From assembly GCF_003144035.1 (NCBI RefSeq), contig NZ_QFWT01000008.1, positions 1-64,000 on the forward strand: 64,000 nt of DNA, given 5' to 3'. Shown piece after piece: positions 27,144-37,058 of the stretch; position 1 is the first letter of the stretch, and each line of letters opens with the position of its first letter. Both the position numbers and the translations under genes were made by a program. Below the pieces are notes generated by a model, which was given only the letters and a program-made list of their open reading frames with translations, had not been told where the DNA came from and ran no database searches. This DNA comes from Vibrio albus. Lineage in GTDB: Bacteria > Pseudomonadota > Gammaproteobacteria > Enterobacterales > Vibrionaceae.

Positions 27144-27941
27144 ATGATTATCCGTATTCTGAAACCGGTCCTGTCCGCCAGCCTGCAAATCCTGATTCTT
27201 CTGGCAGGTATTAGCTGGTTGCTGAACAGCGGCGCTCAGGCGATGGGGTACCAGTGGCAATGGCACCGCGTGCCCGATTACCTTATCTTCTATGAAGAGG
27301 GGCGCTGGTGGCCGGCAGAACTCACCCAGGGACTATGGGTGACCATTCAAATTTCATTCTTCAGTCTGATAGCAACGCTGGTCATTGGTCTGATTACCGC
27401 TTTACTCAGACTTTCTGACTCTGTTGTCGGCAGAATACTGGGCCGGGGGTATGTCGAACTGATCCGCAATACCCCACTATTAGTCCAGATCTACCTACTC
27501 TATTTTGTCTTCGGCCCCATTATCGGCTTTGACCGTTTTTCCACCGCCGTATTGGCTCTGGCCCTGTTTCAGGGAGCCTATACCGCAGAAATATTCCGGG
27601 CCGGACTGAACAGCATTGACCGGGGACAGTTCGAAGCAGCCCGTTCATTAGGATTACCATCAGTCTATCTGTACAAAGATGTGATCTTACCTCAGGTCTT
27701 GCAGAGGACACTACCGCCACTAACTAACGAGGTCGTTTCGTTAATCAAAAACTCTTCTATTGTTAGTGTGATGGCTATTTTTGATCTCACGACAGAAGGC
27801 AGAAACATTGTATCGGAAACGGCCATGCCGTTTGAAATCTGGTTTACCGTCGCGGCTATCTATCTGACACTCACACTGTCGCTTTCTGGCTTCGCAGCCT
27901 GGCTGGAACACCGGCTTGGCTCGCAGTGGCGGGATACTTAA
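27144..27941 (+). CDS. Polar amino-acid ABC transporter permease 1
   Basis: A 265-residue inner-membrane permease of the HisM/GlnP type, with about five hydrophobic segments. The EAA loop reads EAARSLGLPSVYLYKDVILPQ and follows RNTPLLVQIYLLYF, a common motif in this subfamily. Its ATG directly follows the ATPase stop codon, suggesting coupled translation. It should form a heterodimer with the permease at 28836. Confidence 0.9.
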   Translation: MIIRILKPVLSASLQILILLAGISWLLNSGAQAMGYQWQWHRVPDYLIFYEEGRWWPAELTQGLWVTIQISFFSLIATLVIGLITALLRLSDSVVGRILGRGYVELIRNTPLLVQIYLLYFVFGPIIGFDRFSTAVLALALFQGAYTAEIFRAGLNSIDRGQFEAARSLGLPSVYLYKDVILPQVLQRTLPPLTNEVVSLIKNSSIVSVMAIFDLTTEGRNIVSETAMPFEIWFTVAAIYLTLTLSLSGFAAWLEHRLGSQWRDT

Positions 27942-28018
27942 GTGTATTTTCCCACGTGTTAATACATGACGGATACATAACAAACTGACCTGAATTACAA
28001 TAACAACGGAGCAAGGAC

Positions 28019-28825
28019 ATGAAATTATTAAAAAAAGTAATGCTGGCTTTAGCAGGGTTCCTTATTACGGTGACGGCCTACGCTAATACGCCGAATCTGG
28101 ACAATATCAACGACAGAGGCATACTTCGTGTCGGTATGTCGACGTTTGTTCCCTGGGCGATGCGTAACAAGCAAGGCGAGCTTATCGGCTTTGAGATTGA
28201 TGTGGCAAAACGTCTGGCTAAAGATTCGGGATGGCGGGTTGAATTTGTTCCCACCGCCTGGGACGGCATTATCCCTGCTCTGCTGGCCAAGAAATTTGAT
28301 GTGATTATCGGTGGTATGTCTATCACAGAAGAGCGGGCGAAAAGCGTTCTCTTTACCACCCCTTACTCCCACTCTGGCGTACAGATTGCCGCCAACAAAG
28401 AGCTGGCGAACGGCTTCAGTACCTTTGCTGATTTCAACTCCCGCCGGGTAAAAATAGCCGCTCGTCGCGGAGCATTTACCGTACAGATTGCCCGGGAAAC
28501 CTTCCCCAAAGCAAAAATCCTTCAGTTTGATGATGATGCACAGGCCTTTCAGGAAGTATTAAACGGCAATGCTCATGCCGTGATCGCATCCAGCCCAAAA
28601 CCGGAGCATGAAGTGATCAAACACCGTAACGTGCTGTTTCTGCCCTTTGATGAAAGGCTGTCTAAAGGTAACGAAGCTTTTGCCGTCCGTCTTGGAGAGG
28701 ATGATAAAAAAGCCTTCTTTGATAACTGGATTCAGGCCCGTACTGAAGATGGCTGGTTAGCGCAGCGCTATGAGTACTGGTTCTCTACTCTGGACTGGAT
28801 GAATCAGGTGGCTCAAGGGCAGTAG
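28019..28825 (+). CDS. Periplasmic amino-acid-binding protein of the ABC transporter
   Basis: A 268-residue family 3 solute-binding protein. The signal peptide (MKLLKKVMLALAGF...) ends at about AYA-N. The mature part starts with the usual NDRGILRVGMSTFVPWAMRN...GFEIDVAKRLA and carries FDVIIGGMSITEERA. An arginine or aspartate at the ligand carboxyl site cannot be assigned without a structure, so the substrate is a polar amino acid of unknown identity. It lies between the two permease genes. Confidence 0.9.
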   Translation: MKLLKKVMLALAGFLITVTAYANTPNLDNINDRGILRVGMSTFVPWAMRNKQGELIGFEIDVAKRLAKDSGWRVEFVPTAWDGIIPALLAKKFDVIIGGMSITEERAKSVLFTTPYSHSGVQIAANKELANGFSTFADFNSRRVKIAARRGAFTVQIARETFPKAKILQFDDDAQAFQEVLNGNAHAVIASSPKPEHEVIKHRNVLFLPFDERLSKGNEAFAVRLGEDDKKAFFDNWIQARTEDGWLAQRYEYWFSTLDWMNQVAQGQ

Positions 28826-28835
28826 GTGATAAGAC

Positions 28836-29798
28836 TTGAAGTCCGTTAATGAACAGACGATCGGTAAACAGGAACGCGGGGCTGAACCGGCTTACCGCCG
28901 ACCGAAACAATACGCCGCTCAGCGTTTTTACCAGCGACTCAATAAACTGGATTACCTGCTGATCACACTGTCAATACTCATAGTGTGCTGGCTGTACTAC
29001 CGGTCGTCTATCGGTGTAAATTACCACTGGAACTGGGCCGGGTCGCTATCACTGATCTTTACTCCCAGAGCCAACGGCGATCTTCCGTATTTCTTTCAGG
29101 GCATACTGGCCACCCTGCGGCTGAGTCTGTGGGGAATGGCGTTTGCGTTACTGTTGGGTAGTGCTCTTGGGCTAGCCCGTTACTCCCGCATTGCACTGTT
29201 TCGGATATCGGCAACGGCTTATGTTCAGTTGATCCGAAATATCCCTCCATTGGTGTTTGTTTTTATTTTTTACTTCTTTATCTCCAACCAGCTCATTCCC
29301 CTTCTGGGGCTGGAAGTACTGTTGCGGGAACGCACCGGAGATATCAACACATTTCAGGCAGTTTTGTTCGGACAGGCTCGCCTATGGGAAAACCTCCTTT
29401 CCGGTGTACTCTGTATCGGGCTATTATCCGCCGCTTATATTGCCGAAGTGGTTCGGGCCGGGCTGGAAAGCATACCAAAAGGTCAATGGGAAGCCGCCAG
29501 TGCTCTGGGGCTGTCTCTCCCGGATAAATACCGTTTTATTATTGCTCCGCAGGTGCTCAGTAATATCTCTCCCCCACTGGCAGGTCAGTCCATTTCTCTG
29601 GTGAAAGACTCATCCATTATCTCTTTGATCTCGATTCAGGAACTAACCTTTGTCGGAACAGAAATCGCGAACTCTTCCGGCTTAATTTTTGAAATATGGA
29701 TTCTGGTTGGCAGCGCGTATCTGGTGCTTTGTCTGTCCCTTTCCCTGCTGTTTTCCCGGCTGGAACAACGAGCCCGGAAACACCTGTACCGCGATTAA
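28836..29798 (+). CDS. Polar amino-acid ABC transporter permease 2
   Basis: A 320-residue inner-membrane permease. A soluble N-terminus of about 35 residues precedes the first membrane helix; the EAA loop reads EAASALGLSLPDKYRFIIAPQ, following RNIPPLVFVFIFYFFI. The start is read as TTG 28836 with AGGTGA seven bases upstream, the second TTG start in this operon. It ends the transporter operon. Confidence 0.88.
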   Translation: MKSVNEQTIGKQERGAEPAYRRPKQYAAQRFYQRLNKLDYLLITLSILIVCWLYYRSSIGVNYHWNWAGSLSLIFTPRANGDLPYFFQGILATLRLSLWGMAFALLLGSALGLARYSRIALFRISATAYVQLIRNIPPLVFVFIFYFFISNQLIPLLGLEVLLRERTGDINTFQAVLFGQARLWENLLSGVLCIGLLSAAYIAEVVRAGLESIPKGQWEAASALGLSLPDKYRFIIAPQVLSNISPPLAGQSISLVKDSSIISLISIQELTFVGTEIANSSGLIFEIWILVGSAYLVLCLSLSLLFSRLEQRARKHLYRD

Positions 29799-29959
29799 CC
29801 CGAATTTTGTGTTCCGCCTCCAATAACACACACAAGAATATTCTCATCTGCATCCAACATTTAATTTAAGCCGCAAAATAACCACAAAACAGGTTACAGT
29901 TCATAGAGTTATGTTAATTTTACCATTTTTACGTCTTAGCGAAAACACAGGTAGTAAGC

Positions 29960-30595
29960 ATGGCATATCAGACTGATATCGACTTAATCACAAAACATAT
30001 CGAAAAGAACATGGGTAAAATTGGTTCGATATTTCATGGTGTAGGGTCAGATGAGCTCCATCTGGATATCTGTCATATTAAATCTGGTCTGCTCAGACGA
30101 TATGAAACGCTGGTGACTGTCGGAATGAGTGCAGAACCCATGCATGTTCCCCAGCTTTCAAATGAACCAGTTTATGCGGAACTCATCATTTTACTGCCTA
30201 AAGGATGGCCACTCAAAACTCACCACCTGAGCGAAAGAAGTAACTGCTGGCCTATTCACCTGCTTAAAAGCCTCGCCTTGTACCCACATACCAGTCACCA
30301 GAATCTGGGCTACGGAAGCATTATTACCAATGGTAACAGCCAGAGCCCGGAGCCTTATTCTGACCATCACCCATTCTGTGCTTCTATCCTGTTACCATCG
30401 GTTACCCTGAAAGAAAAGTCTTTTATTCTGAAAAGAAAAGGCCAGCGTCCCATCTACTTCTTTACCGTGGTACCTCTTTTAAAAAACGAATGGCTTTATA
30501 CACGTAAACACGGCAACGAAACACTGATAGAACAGTTAAACAAACAGCACATCAGCGACATCGTTAACCTACAGCGCGATTCCGTAATCTGTTAA
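29960..30595 (+). CDS. Suppressor-of-fused (SUFU) domain protein
   Basis: A 211-residue soluble protein. The SUFU family core is visible: LVTVGMSAEPMHVP, YAELIILLPKGWPL, WPIHLLKSLALYPH, LGYGSII, and the conserved hydrophobic ending ELNxxEWLYTRKHG-like (KNEWLYTRKHGNETLIEQL). Bacterial SUFU proteins are of unknown function; some act as immunity proteins to toxins, but no toxin gene adjoins this one. Stand-alone gene. Confidence 0.75.
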   Translation: MAYQTDIDLITKHIEKNMGKIGSIFHGVGSDELHLDICHIKSGLLRRYETLVTVGMSAEPMHVPQLSNEPVYAELIILLPKGWPLKTHHLSERSNCWPIHLLKSLALYPHTSHQNLGYGSIITNGNSQSPEPYSDHHPFCASILLPSVTLKEKSFILKRKGQRPIYFFTVVPLLKNEWLYTRKHGNETLIEQLNKQHISDIVNLQRDSVIC

Positions 30596-30689
30596 TTTCC
30601 CCTCACACCAGAGACGAGAGCTCCTACTCCTGACATGGCCTCAAACTTGAGGAATGTCGTTTGAATAAAAAGTCGTTTTTATTTCTTAT

Positions 30690-30720
30690 AAAAAAGCCAC
30701 CTAAAATATAGGTGGCAAAC
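30690..30720 (-). terminator. Terminator of the aga operon
   Basis: On the minus strand GCCACCTA and TAGGTGGC form an eight-base perfect stem around a five-base loop, followed by six T. It lies about 105 bases past the kbaY stop. Little else is seen in 30596-30823. Confidence 0.8.
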
Positions 30721-30823
30721 ATTAAAAACAATGTATCGCTTTATTAAACCGTGGTGAATTTAAAGGGGGAAACACGGCTAATAAATAAAGCAAGGGTCTG
30801 AGTGAAATACTACCCATTGTTGA

Positions 30824-31705
<882 letters not shown>

Positions 31706-31763
31706 TCATCTTAATTATATAAATAGGTTAAAAATTTAAGGTTTAATCAACGAATTATTTATT

Positions 31764-32933
31764 TCATGTGTGGCACCACACTGACTCGCCATCTACCCAG
31801 GTTTGCTCAAGTTCGAGCTCATCATTGACAAATAAGAAGTTGGCTTTTTTACCAACGTAAATCGATCCGTAATCCTTATCGATACCCAACATCCGCGCCG
31901 GGACTAAACTGGCATATTCCACCGATTTCTGGATGCTTACCCCCACGCTTTGACTCATATTCCTCACGCCCTGGATAAGCGCTAATGTACTGCCTGCAAG
32001 TCCGCCAGTCGGCGTTTTAACAACACCATTTTTCATCTGCACCGGTAAATCACCCAGCAAGTATTCACCATCAGGCTCGCCAGCGGCACGCATTGCATCA
32101 CTTATTAACACCAAACGTTCTTTGGCACACGTCGCGCATACTTTCATCGCAGCAGGATGAACATGATGACCATCGGCGATCAGCTCAACATAAGCGCGTT
32201 TATCACTAAGCGCTGCGCCAACCACCCCGGGTTCTCGATGATGCAGCCCGCTCATGCCATTAAAGCAGTGCACTATGCCATCCACCCCGGCATCCAAAGC
32301 TGCCATCGTCTGCTGATAAGTCGCGTTGGTATGGGCCAGCATAACATTCACACCGCGCTGCTTGAGATGGCGCGTTGCTGTACAGGCGTTGGCCTTTTCA
32401 GGTGCAAGCGCCACTGCCTTTAACGTGCCCTGACTCACTTCAATCAAGTCGTCAAGCTCCTGGCAATCCAGCTCTCTGAATAACGCTGAATCATGAGCCC
32501 CTTTGTGTGTCTCGGTAAAATAAGGGCCCTCTAAATAGCTGCCTAATACTGTGGCACCGGGTACGCCGCGTCGCACTGCCTGAGCTACATTATCGAGCGC
32601 CTTAATGATTCGCTCTGGCTGCTCTGTCACTGTGGTTGCCAAAAAAGCCCCAACGCCACGACTGGCCAGGTGCAGTGACAATGTCTCAAGTGACGCCACT
32701 GTACTGTCCATAACGTCAACACCTGCACCACCATGAACATGAGAATCAATGAGTGCCGGAAGCATCCACTGGGCCTGTATCATCGGCTGCTCACTGTCTG
32801 ATGCCTGATAGCGACGAAGCTCCTCGAAACGTCCTTCTTTCACCACAACAACCGCATCCCGCAACCAGCCTCGTTCGGTAAGCACACGCTGCGCATGTAT
32901 CTTCACTTGTTTTGCTCCCGGCTTCACTCCCAT
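31764..32933 (-). CDS. agaA: N-acetylgalactosamine-6-phosphate deacetylase
   Basis: A 389-residue amidohydrolase of the NagA/AgaA family. Metal-binding and catalytic words: PALIDSHVHGGAGVDVMD, YLEGPYF, LAHTNATYQQTM, VHCFNGMSGLHHREPG, IADGHHVHPAAM, LISDAMRAAG. AgaA rather than NagA is inferred from its place between the GalNAc-type PTS and kbaY. It would convert GalNAc-6-P to galactosamine-6-P for AgaS. Starts three bases after the EIIA gene ends, so cotranscription is certain in practice. Confidence 0.87.
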   Translation of the reverse strand: MGVKPGAKQVKIHAQRVLTERGWLRDAVVVVKEGRFEELRRYQASDSEQPMIQAQWMLPALIDSHVHGGAGVDVMDSTVASLETLSLHLASRGVGAFLATTVTEQPERIIKALDNVAQAVRRGVPGATVLGSYLEGPYFTETHKGAHDSALFRELDCQELDDLIEVSQGTLKAVALAPEKANACTATRHLKQRGVNVMLAHTNATYQQTMAALDAGVDGIVHCFNGMSGLHHREPGVVGAALSDKRAYVELIADGHHVHPAAMKVCATCAKERLVLISDAMRAAGEPDGEYLLGDLPVQMKNGVVKTPTGGLAGSTLALIQGVRNMSQSVGVSIQKSVEYASLVPARMLGIDKDYGSIYVGKKANFLFVNDELELEQTWVDGESVWCHT

Positions 32934-32936
32934 GAT

Positions 32937-33371
32937 TTAAATTCCTTCGCACGCCATTTCTTGTTGAGGTTGTTTCGACATTTCATCAAACAAACTTGTC
33001 ATTCCTCTATGACCACACTGTAGTGCCTGCTCTCTGAACTGACTTGAGGTCAGTTCATCTCTCTCTAACATCATTTCTAATATCAGTTGCAGGTTCGCGC
33101 CAGCCACCACTTCAATGTTGTCCTGACTCATGGCGATAGTCGAAGCTAGACGAAATGGGCTACCGCCTAACAAATCAGTGATAAACACTAAGCCATTCTC
33201 TGTACCGACTTGCATAATCGCCTGTTGAAATTGCGCCTCCAACTGTTGAGTCGTCGACTCTGGCGGGAAATCAATCGCAATGCATTGCTCTTGCTCACCA
33301 ATGACCTGCAGCATGGCTTTTTCCATACCCGAAGCAAACGCACCATGACCTGAAATAATCACACTCAACAT
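32937..33371 (-). CDS. agaF: PTS mannose-family EIIA (AgaF-like)
   Basis: 144 residues, the same length as E. coli AgaF. The phosphorylated histidine is H9 in IISGHGAFASGM; FITDLLGGSPFRLAS is the second family motif. A cytoplasmic phosphocarrier between HPr and EIIB. Part of the B-C-D-A gene order of this PTS. Confidence 0.9.
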   Translation of the reverse strand: MLSVIISGHGAFASGMEKAMLQVIGEQEQCIAIDFPPESTTQQLEAQFQQAIMQVGTENGLVFITDLLGGSPFRLASTIAMSQDNIEVVAGANLQLILEMMLERDELTSSQFREQALQCGHRGMTSLFDEMSKQPQQEMACEGI

Positions 33372-33449
33372 ACTGTTTTCCTTATTATTGTCAGTCTATG
33401 TGGCAAGGTATTCCGTATTTCCAAATACCTTGCCTAGATTGGTAAAGGG

Positions 33450-34307
33450 TTATAGGAAGCCGGCAAAGCGACCAACAATAGCCATTGTCACTGTGATAAG
33501 AATGAGCTTAATCGGGCTCCAACCACGTTTGACTAGTGCGTACATCGCCAAGGTATATACCAGCGGCAAGAACGCTGGCATCAGCTTATCGATAACGTCT
33601 CCCTGCAGTTTGACTACCGCATCACCCGCTGTGATTTCAAGTGTGGTCGCGAGGCGAACGTAAGTAGCCACCAAGGCTCCAATCACCGTCATACCGACAA
33701 TAGACGCCGCATGACCCACTTTTTTGGTATTGGCTTTAATCATCGGTATCGCCGCAACCCCCATTCGGTAGGCGTAGTGTGCTAAGCCGAAACGAAGACC
33801 AAAATGCACCACGTTGAACAGGCAGAAGAAGACGACCGCCCCAAGGATCGAGCCTTGCAACGCCAGGTCGGCACCAATACCCCCACAAATTGGCAGTAAC
33901 GTTAGCCAGAACATGGCATCACCAATCCCCCCCATAGGGGCACCCACAGCAATTTTGGTACTTTGGATACTATTTACATTCTGCTTAGAACGCTCCATCG
34001 CCAAAATAATGCCCATTACAAAGGTAACCAGGAATGGGTGGGTATTGAAAAAGCCCATATGGCCACGCATTGACTTCGATAAGTCATCTTTGTTGGTATG
34101 AATCTTTTGCAGTGCAGGCAACAGTCCATACAACCAACCAGCAGCTTGCATACGCTCAAAGTTAAATGAAGCTTGCAGGAGTAGTGAGCGCCATGCCATG
34201 CGGTTTATATCTGATTTTGTCAGTTCCGTACCAATCGATTTATCGCTGTATTCATCTTGTGGGACGTCCATAGTTTGAGTGACGTCGATATTTTGATTAG
34301 ATCCCAT
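33450..34307 (-). CDS. agaE: PTS mannose-family EIID (AgaE-like)
   Basis: 285 residues. Family words: LLLQASFNFERMQAAGWLYGLLPAL split over the N-terminus, FFNTHPFLVTFVMGIILAME, and GAPMGGIGDAMFWLT; C-terminal hydrophobic helices follow. It forms the membrane channel with EIIC. Its start overlaps the EIIC gene end by 11 bases, indicating coupled translation. Confidence 0.9.
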   Translation of the reverse strand: MGSNQNIDVTQTMDVPQDEYSDKSIGTELTKSDINRMAWRSLLLQASFNFERMQAAGWLYGLLPALQKIHTNKDDLSKSMRGHMGFFNTHPFLVTFVMGIILAMERSKQNVNSIQSTKIAVGAPMGGIGDAMFWLTLLPICGGIGADLALQGSILGAVVFFCLFNVVHFGLRFGLAHYAYRMGVAAIPMIKANTKKVGHAASIVGMTVIGALVATYVRLATTLEITAGDAVVKLQGDVIDKLMPAFLPLVYTLAMYALVKRGWSPIKLILITVTMAIVGRFAGFL

Positions 34308-35073
34308 CTTCTGCTTCCTCTTGTTTACCCGCCAGAGCTGGCTCAGTTCCTTTTCTCATAAAGTCAATCAGTGCAACGGCTAGTGCAGCGGCTGCAATCG
34401 CAAGTACCGGTAGTTCAAGCCAGGCTGCTGCAACAAAACCAAGGATGAAGTAAGGGATGTACGCGTTCTTCATCATGATCTTCATCAGAACCGCAAAACC
34501 AATGGCTGGCATAATGCCACCCGCCACACCCAGACCGTCAATCAAGGTTTTTGGTAGGGCTTCCACCGCTACTTTGGCGTGCTCGGCACCCAGGTAGATA
34601 GGTAGGAATGCCCAAAGGAAATAAAAAGTACCAAGCACGAGCAGTGCTAAATAGTTAACGCGTTCAATACCTTGTGTATCACCGTTATCCGCCATTGCAT
34701 CACATTTAGACATCATTGGTGCCATGGCAGAGAATAGGAAGGTGATGCCCATTTGTACCGCTACGGCAAACGGAACAGCCACTCCGACCGCGACATCCGC
34801 TTCTACTCCAGAGCTTATCGCAAACGTGGTGCCAACAATGGTTCCGATAATAACGTTAGGTGGCTGAGCCCCTGCGAGTGGTGCAAGACCCATCCAAACC
34901 AGCTCCAGCGTACCACCAACCAAAATACCCGTTGGTAAGTCGCCTAGAATAAGGCCAACGAGAGGCCCCAAAACCACCGGCCGGTGGAAGTGGGTCAAGC
35001 CGTTGAATAGATCTAACCCGGCGAAGAATGCTAGAACTCCCAGCATTAACGCTTGTATTAATCCAATTTCCAT
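34297..35073 (-). CDS. agaW: PTS mannose-family EIIC (AgaW-like)
   Basis: 258 residues with multiple membrane segments. Recognised from GPLVGLILGDLPTGILVGGTLELVWMGLAPLAGAQPPN, whose parts are typical of mannose/sorbose-family IIC, and from AVPFAVAVQMG. It binds and carries the sugar together with EIID. GalNAc or galactosamine as substrate follows from the operon partners. Confidence 0.9.
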   Translation of the reverse strand: MEIGLIQALMLGVLAFFAGLDLFNGLTHFHRPVVLGPLVGLILGDLPTGILVGGTLELVWMGLAPLAGAQPPNVIIGTIVGTTFAISSGVEADVAVGVAVPFAVAVQMGITFLFSAMAPMMSKCDAMADNGDTQGIERVNYLALLVLGTFYFLWAFLPIYLGAEHAKVAVEALPKTLIDGLGVAGGIMPAIGFAVLMKIMMKNAYIPYFILGFVAAAWLELPVLAIAAAALAVALIDFMRKGTEPALAGKQEEAEDGI

Positions 35074-35093
35074 CTTTCAGTTCCTCGTTCTGA

Positions 35094-35567
35094 TTAAAGT
35101 AATGTAAATACGTCGACAGCAGGCTCGGTAGGGATACCCTGCACGCGACATTTCACATTGTTATTTTTTAATTGTGAAAAGCTTTCAATGTCTTGCTCAT
35201 TGACTGATACGGTTTTATGAATTTGCTTGCGACCCTCAATAAAATGCATATTTCCTACATTAACTTCTTCGATTGGTACCCCTCCTTCCACCATTTTTAA
35301 AAAATCGGCTGGCGTCTTCGCCACCAGTAAAATCTTTTGGCGATCCGATGCTTTATGGATGTTGTCGATCACCTTCTGAACACTCCAAAAACGGATGGCG
35401 ATGCCTTCGGCTAACACCATTTCCATTAAATTCTGCTGAATGCTATCCTCGGCCACTTCATCATTGGCAACGACGATAATATTTGCGCCTGCAAATCCGA
35501 CCCATTGCACACCGACCTGACCATGAACCAAACGTTCATCTATACGACTAAGTACGATATTTGGCAT
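35094..35567 (-). CDS. agaV: PTS mannose-family EIIB (AgaV-like)
   Basis: 157 residues. The phospho-histidine is H15 in RIDERLVHGQVGVQWVG, the hallmark of mannose-family IIB; VANDEVAEDSIQQNLMEM and NVGNMHF also fit. Cytoplasmic, passing phosphate from EIIA to the incoming sugar. It lies 15 bases downstream of agaS. Confidence 0.9.
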   Translation of the reverse strand: MPNIVLSRIDERLVHGQVGVQWVGFAGANIIVVANDEVAEDSIQQNLMEMVLAEGIAIRFWSVQKVIDNIHKASDRQKILLVAKTPADFLKMVEGGVPIEEVNVGNMHFIEGRKQIHKTVSVNEQDIESFSQLKNNNVKCRVQGIPTEPAVDVFTLL

Positions 35568-35582
35568 TGTTAATTCCTTCTT

Positions 35583-36761
35583 TTAATTTATAAATGGATA
35601 GATATTGACGCCCTGAACCACACGATTAACTTCACCACTCGGACATGGGTTATCTGGCCCAATACCCAAATTGAGGGAGCGGGTAAAAGCATAAATTTGA
35701 GCGAACATTAAAAATGGAAAAGCCAATGTGGCATCATCAGCCCCCGGGAAATCGGGGATTTTCACGTAATCACCTTCAGCAACAACAGAGTCTACGTCCG
35801 TGGTCAGAGCCACAACACGCAACGCCTGGTTATCCGCTCTCAGTTCTTTAAGTAAGTCCAAATCGTACTGACGGGTGTAGGGATCGTTAGAAATGAAAAC
35901 AACAATAAGGCTGGTCTCATCCACCACGGACTTTGGTCCGTGCCGAAACCCGACCGGTGAATCAAAGCTAACCAACAACTTACCAGCCGTGAGTTCGAGC
36001 AGTTTTAATGCCGACTCCTGAGCAACACCTTGCAAACTACCGCTACCTAAGTAGATCACTTTTTGTGCATTCAGTGCCGCGATGTCACGAATGACACCAA
36101 TACTTGCCGTAAGCATAGATTCACAAGCGGTGCTCAACGCTTCAAAGCGAGCCATGTCAAACTTCTCTGGCAGCAAAGCATGTAAACAAGCCACCATCAT
36201 GCTGGTGAGACTGCTTGTCATCGCAAAGCTCACGTCATTAGTCTCAGCCGGCATCAATAACGCCAGACTTCTCGCGTCATCTTTAGCACGCTGATATAAG
36301 CGGCCCTGTTCATTACATGTGATGACTAAGTGATAGCAGTTATCCAATATCTGACTGGCAAGCTCCACCGCGGCCACACTCTCAGGGCTATTGCCAGAAC
36401 GAGCAAATGACACCAGCAAGGTCGGACAATTTTCGGCAAAATATTCAGCCGGATCAGTAACAATATCGGTCGTAGCAACTGCGTCGATGCGGCGCTTTAA
36501 ATGACCGGTGAAATAAGGTGCTAATGCTCGGCCGGCAAACGCAGATGTCCCGGCACCGGTTAGTACCACCCGGCCATTGTCAAACGAGAGGAAAGTGCTG
36601 ATAAAGTCATGAATAAGCGCTTTCTTTGGCTCTAACGCTTGTAGCGTTTTGCGCCAGGAGTTAGGCTGCTGACTAATTTCCTTAGCGGTTGCAAACGCGT
36701 TCTGGTCAATCAATTCTTGTTCAGAAATATTCAAATACATGGTGTCTGCCAGACAATTCAT
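35583..36761 (-). CDS. agaS: Galactosamine-6-phosphate deaminase/isomerase (SIS family)
   Basis: 392 residues with two SIS domains. Words: VLTGAGTSAFAGRALAPYF, LLVSFARSGNSPESVAAVELA, VIYLGSGSLQGVAQESALKLLELTAGK, FRHGPKSVVDE. In this pathway AgaS turns galactosamine-6-P into tagatose-6-P and ammonia. AGGAA lies six bases before the ATG. First gene of the minus-strand operon, divergent from agaR across a purine-rich operator region. Confidence 0.9.
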   Translation of the reverse strand: MNCLADTMYLNISEQELIDQNAFATAKEISQQPNSWRKTLQALEPKKALIHDFISTFLSFDNGRVVLTGAGTSAFAGRALAPYFTGHLKRRIDAVATTDIVTDPAEYFAENCPTLLVSFARSGNSPESVAAVELASQILDNCYHLVITCNEQGRLYQRAKDDARSLALLMPAETNDVSFAMTSSLTSMMVACLHALLPEKFDMARFEALSTACESMLTASIGVIRDIAALNAQKVIYLGSGSLQGVAQESALKLLELTAGKLLVSFDSPVGFRHGPKSVVDETSLIVVFISNDPYTRQYDLDLLKELRADNQALRVVALTTDVDSVVAEGDYVKIPDFPGADDATLAFPFLMFAQIYAFTRSLNLGIGPDNPCPSGEVNRVVQGVNIYPFIN

Positions 36762-37058
36762 CGCTTTTCCTTACTCTTAATTAGTCTACGCTTTGTTTTC
36801 TTTACAAACCATAACCCCGCCAAAAACGAAAGAAAACAAAAGACAAAGATAAGCTCGACCCGATTCACACAAAGGAAAACGAAAGACAAAAAGAAGAATA
36901 AAACAATAAACCAAACTAAAATCAGCCAATAAAAATTCAACTAATTTTATATAAAACAAACAATAAGAAAGGAAACGAAATAAAAGGAAAGGTTTTTGTT
37001 TCTGTTTAGTACGAAGCTCGTTATAATTATCGTTAATCAGAAACAAGGGATACTCACA
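36762..37058. promoter_or_regulatory. agaS-agaR control region with GAAA-type repeats
   Basis: The plus strand is strikingly purine-rich and contains three related clusters: ACGAAAGAAAACAAAAGAC (from 36826), AAGGAAAACGAAAGACAAA (from 36872) and AAGAAAGGAAACGAAATAAA (from 36966). Their complements read TTTCGTTTTCTTT-like, close to the remembered E. coli AgaR consensus (TTTCRTTTYRTTT). A good -10 hexamer, TATAAT, is at 37022-37027, about 32 bases before the agaR GTG. AgaR binding here is inference from pattern and position. Confidence 0.55.
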
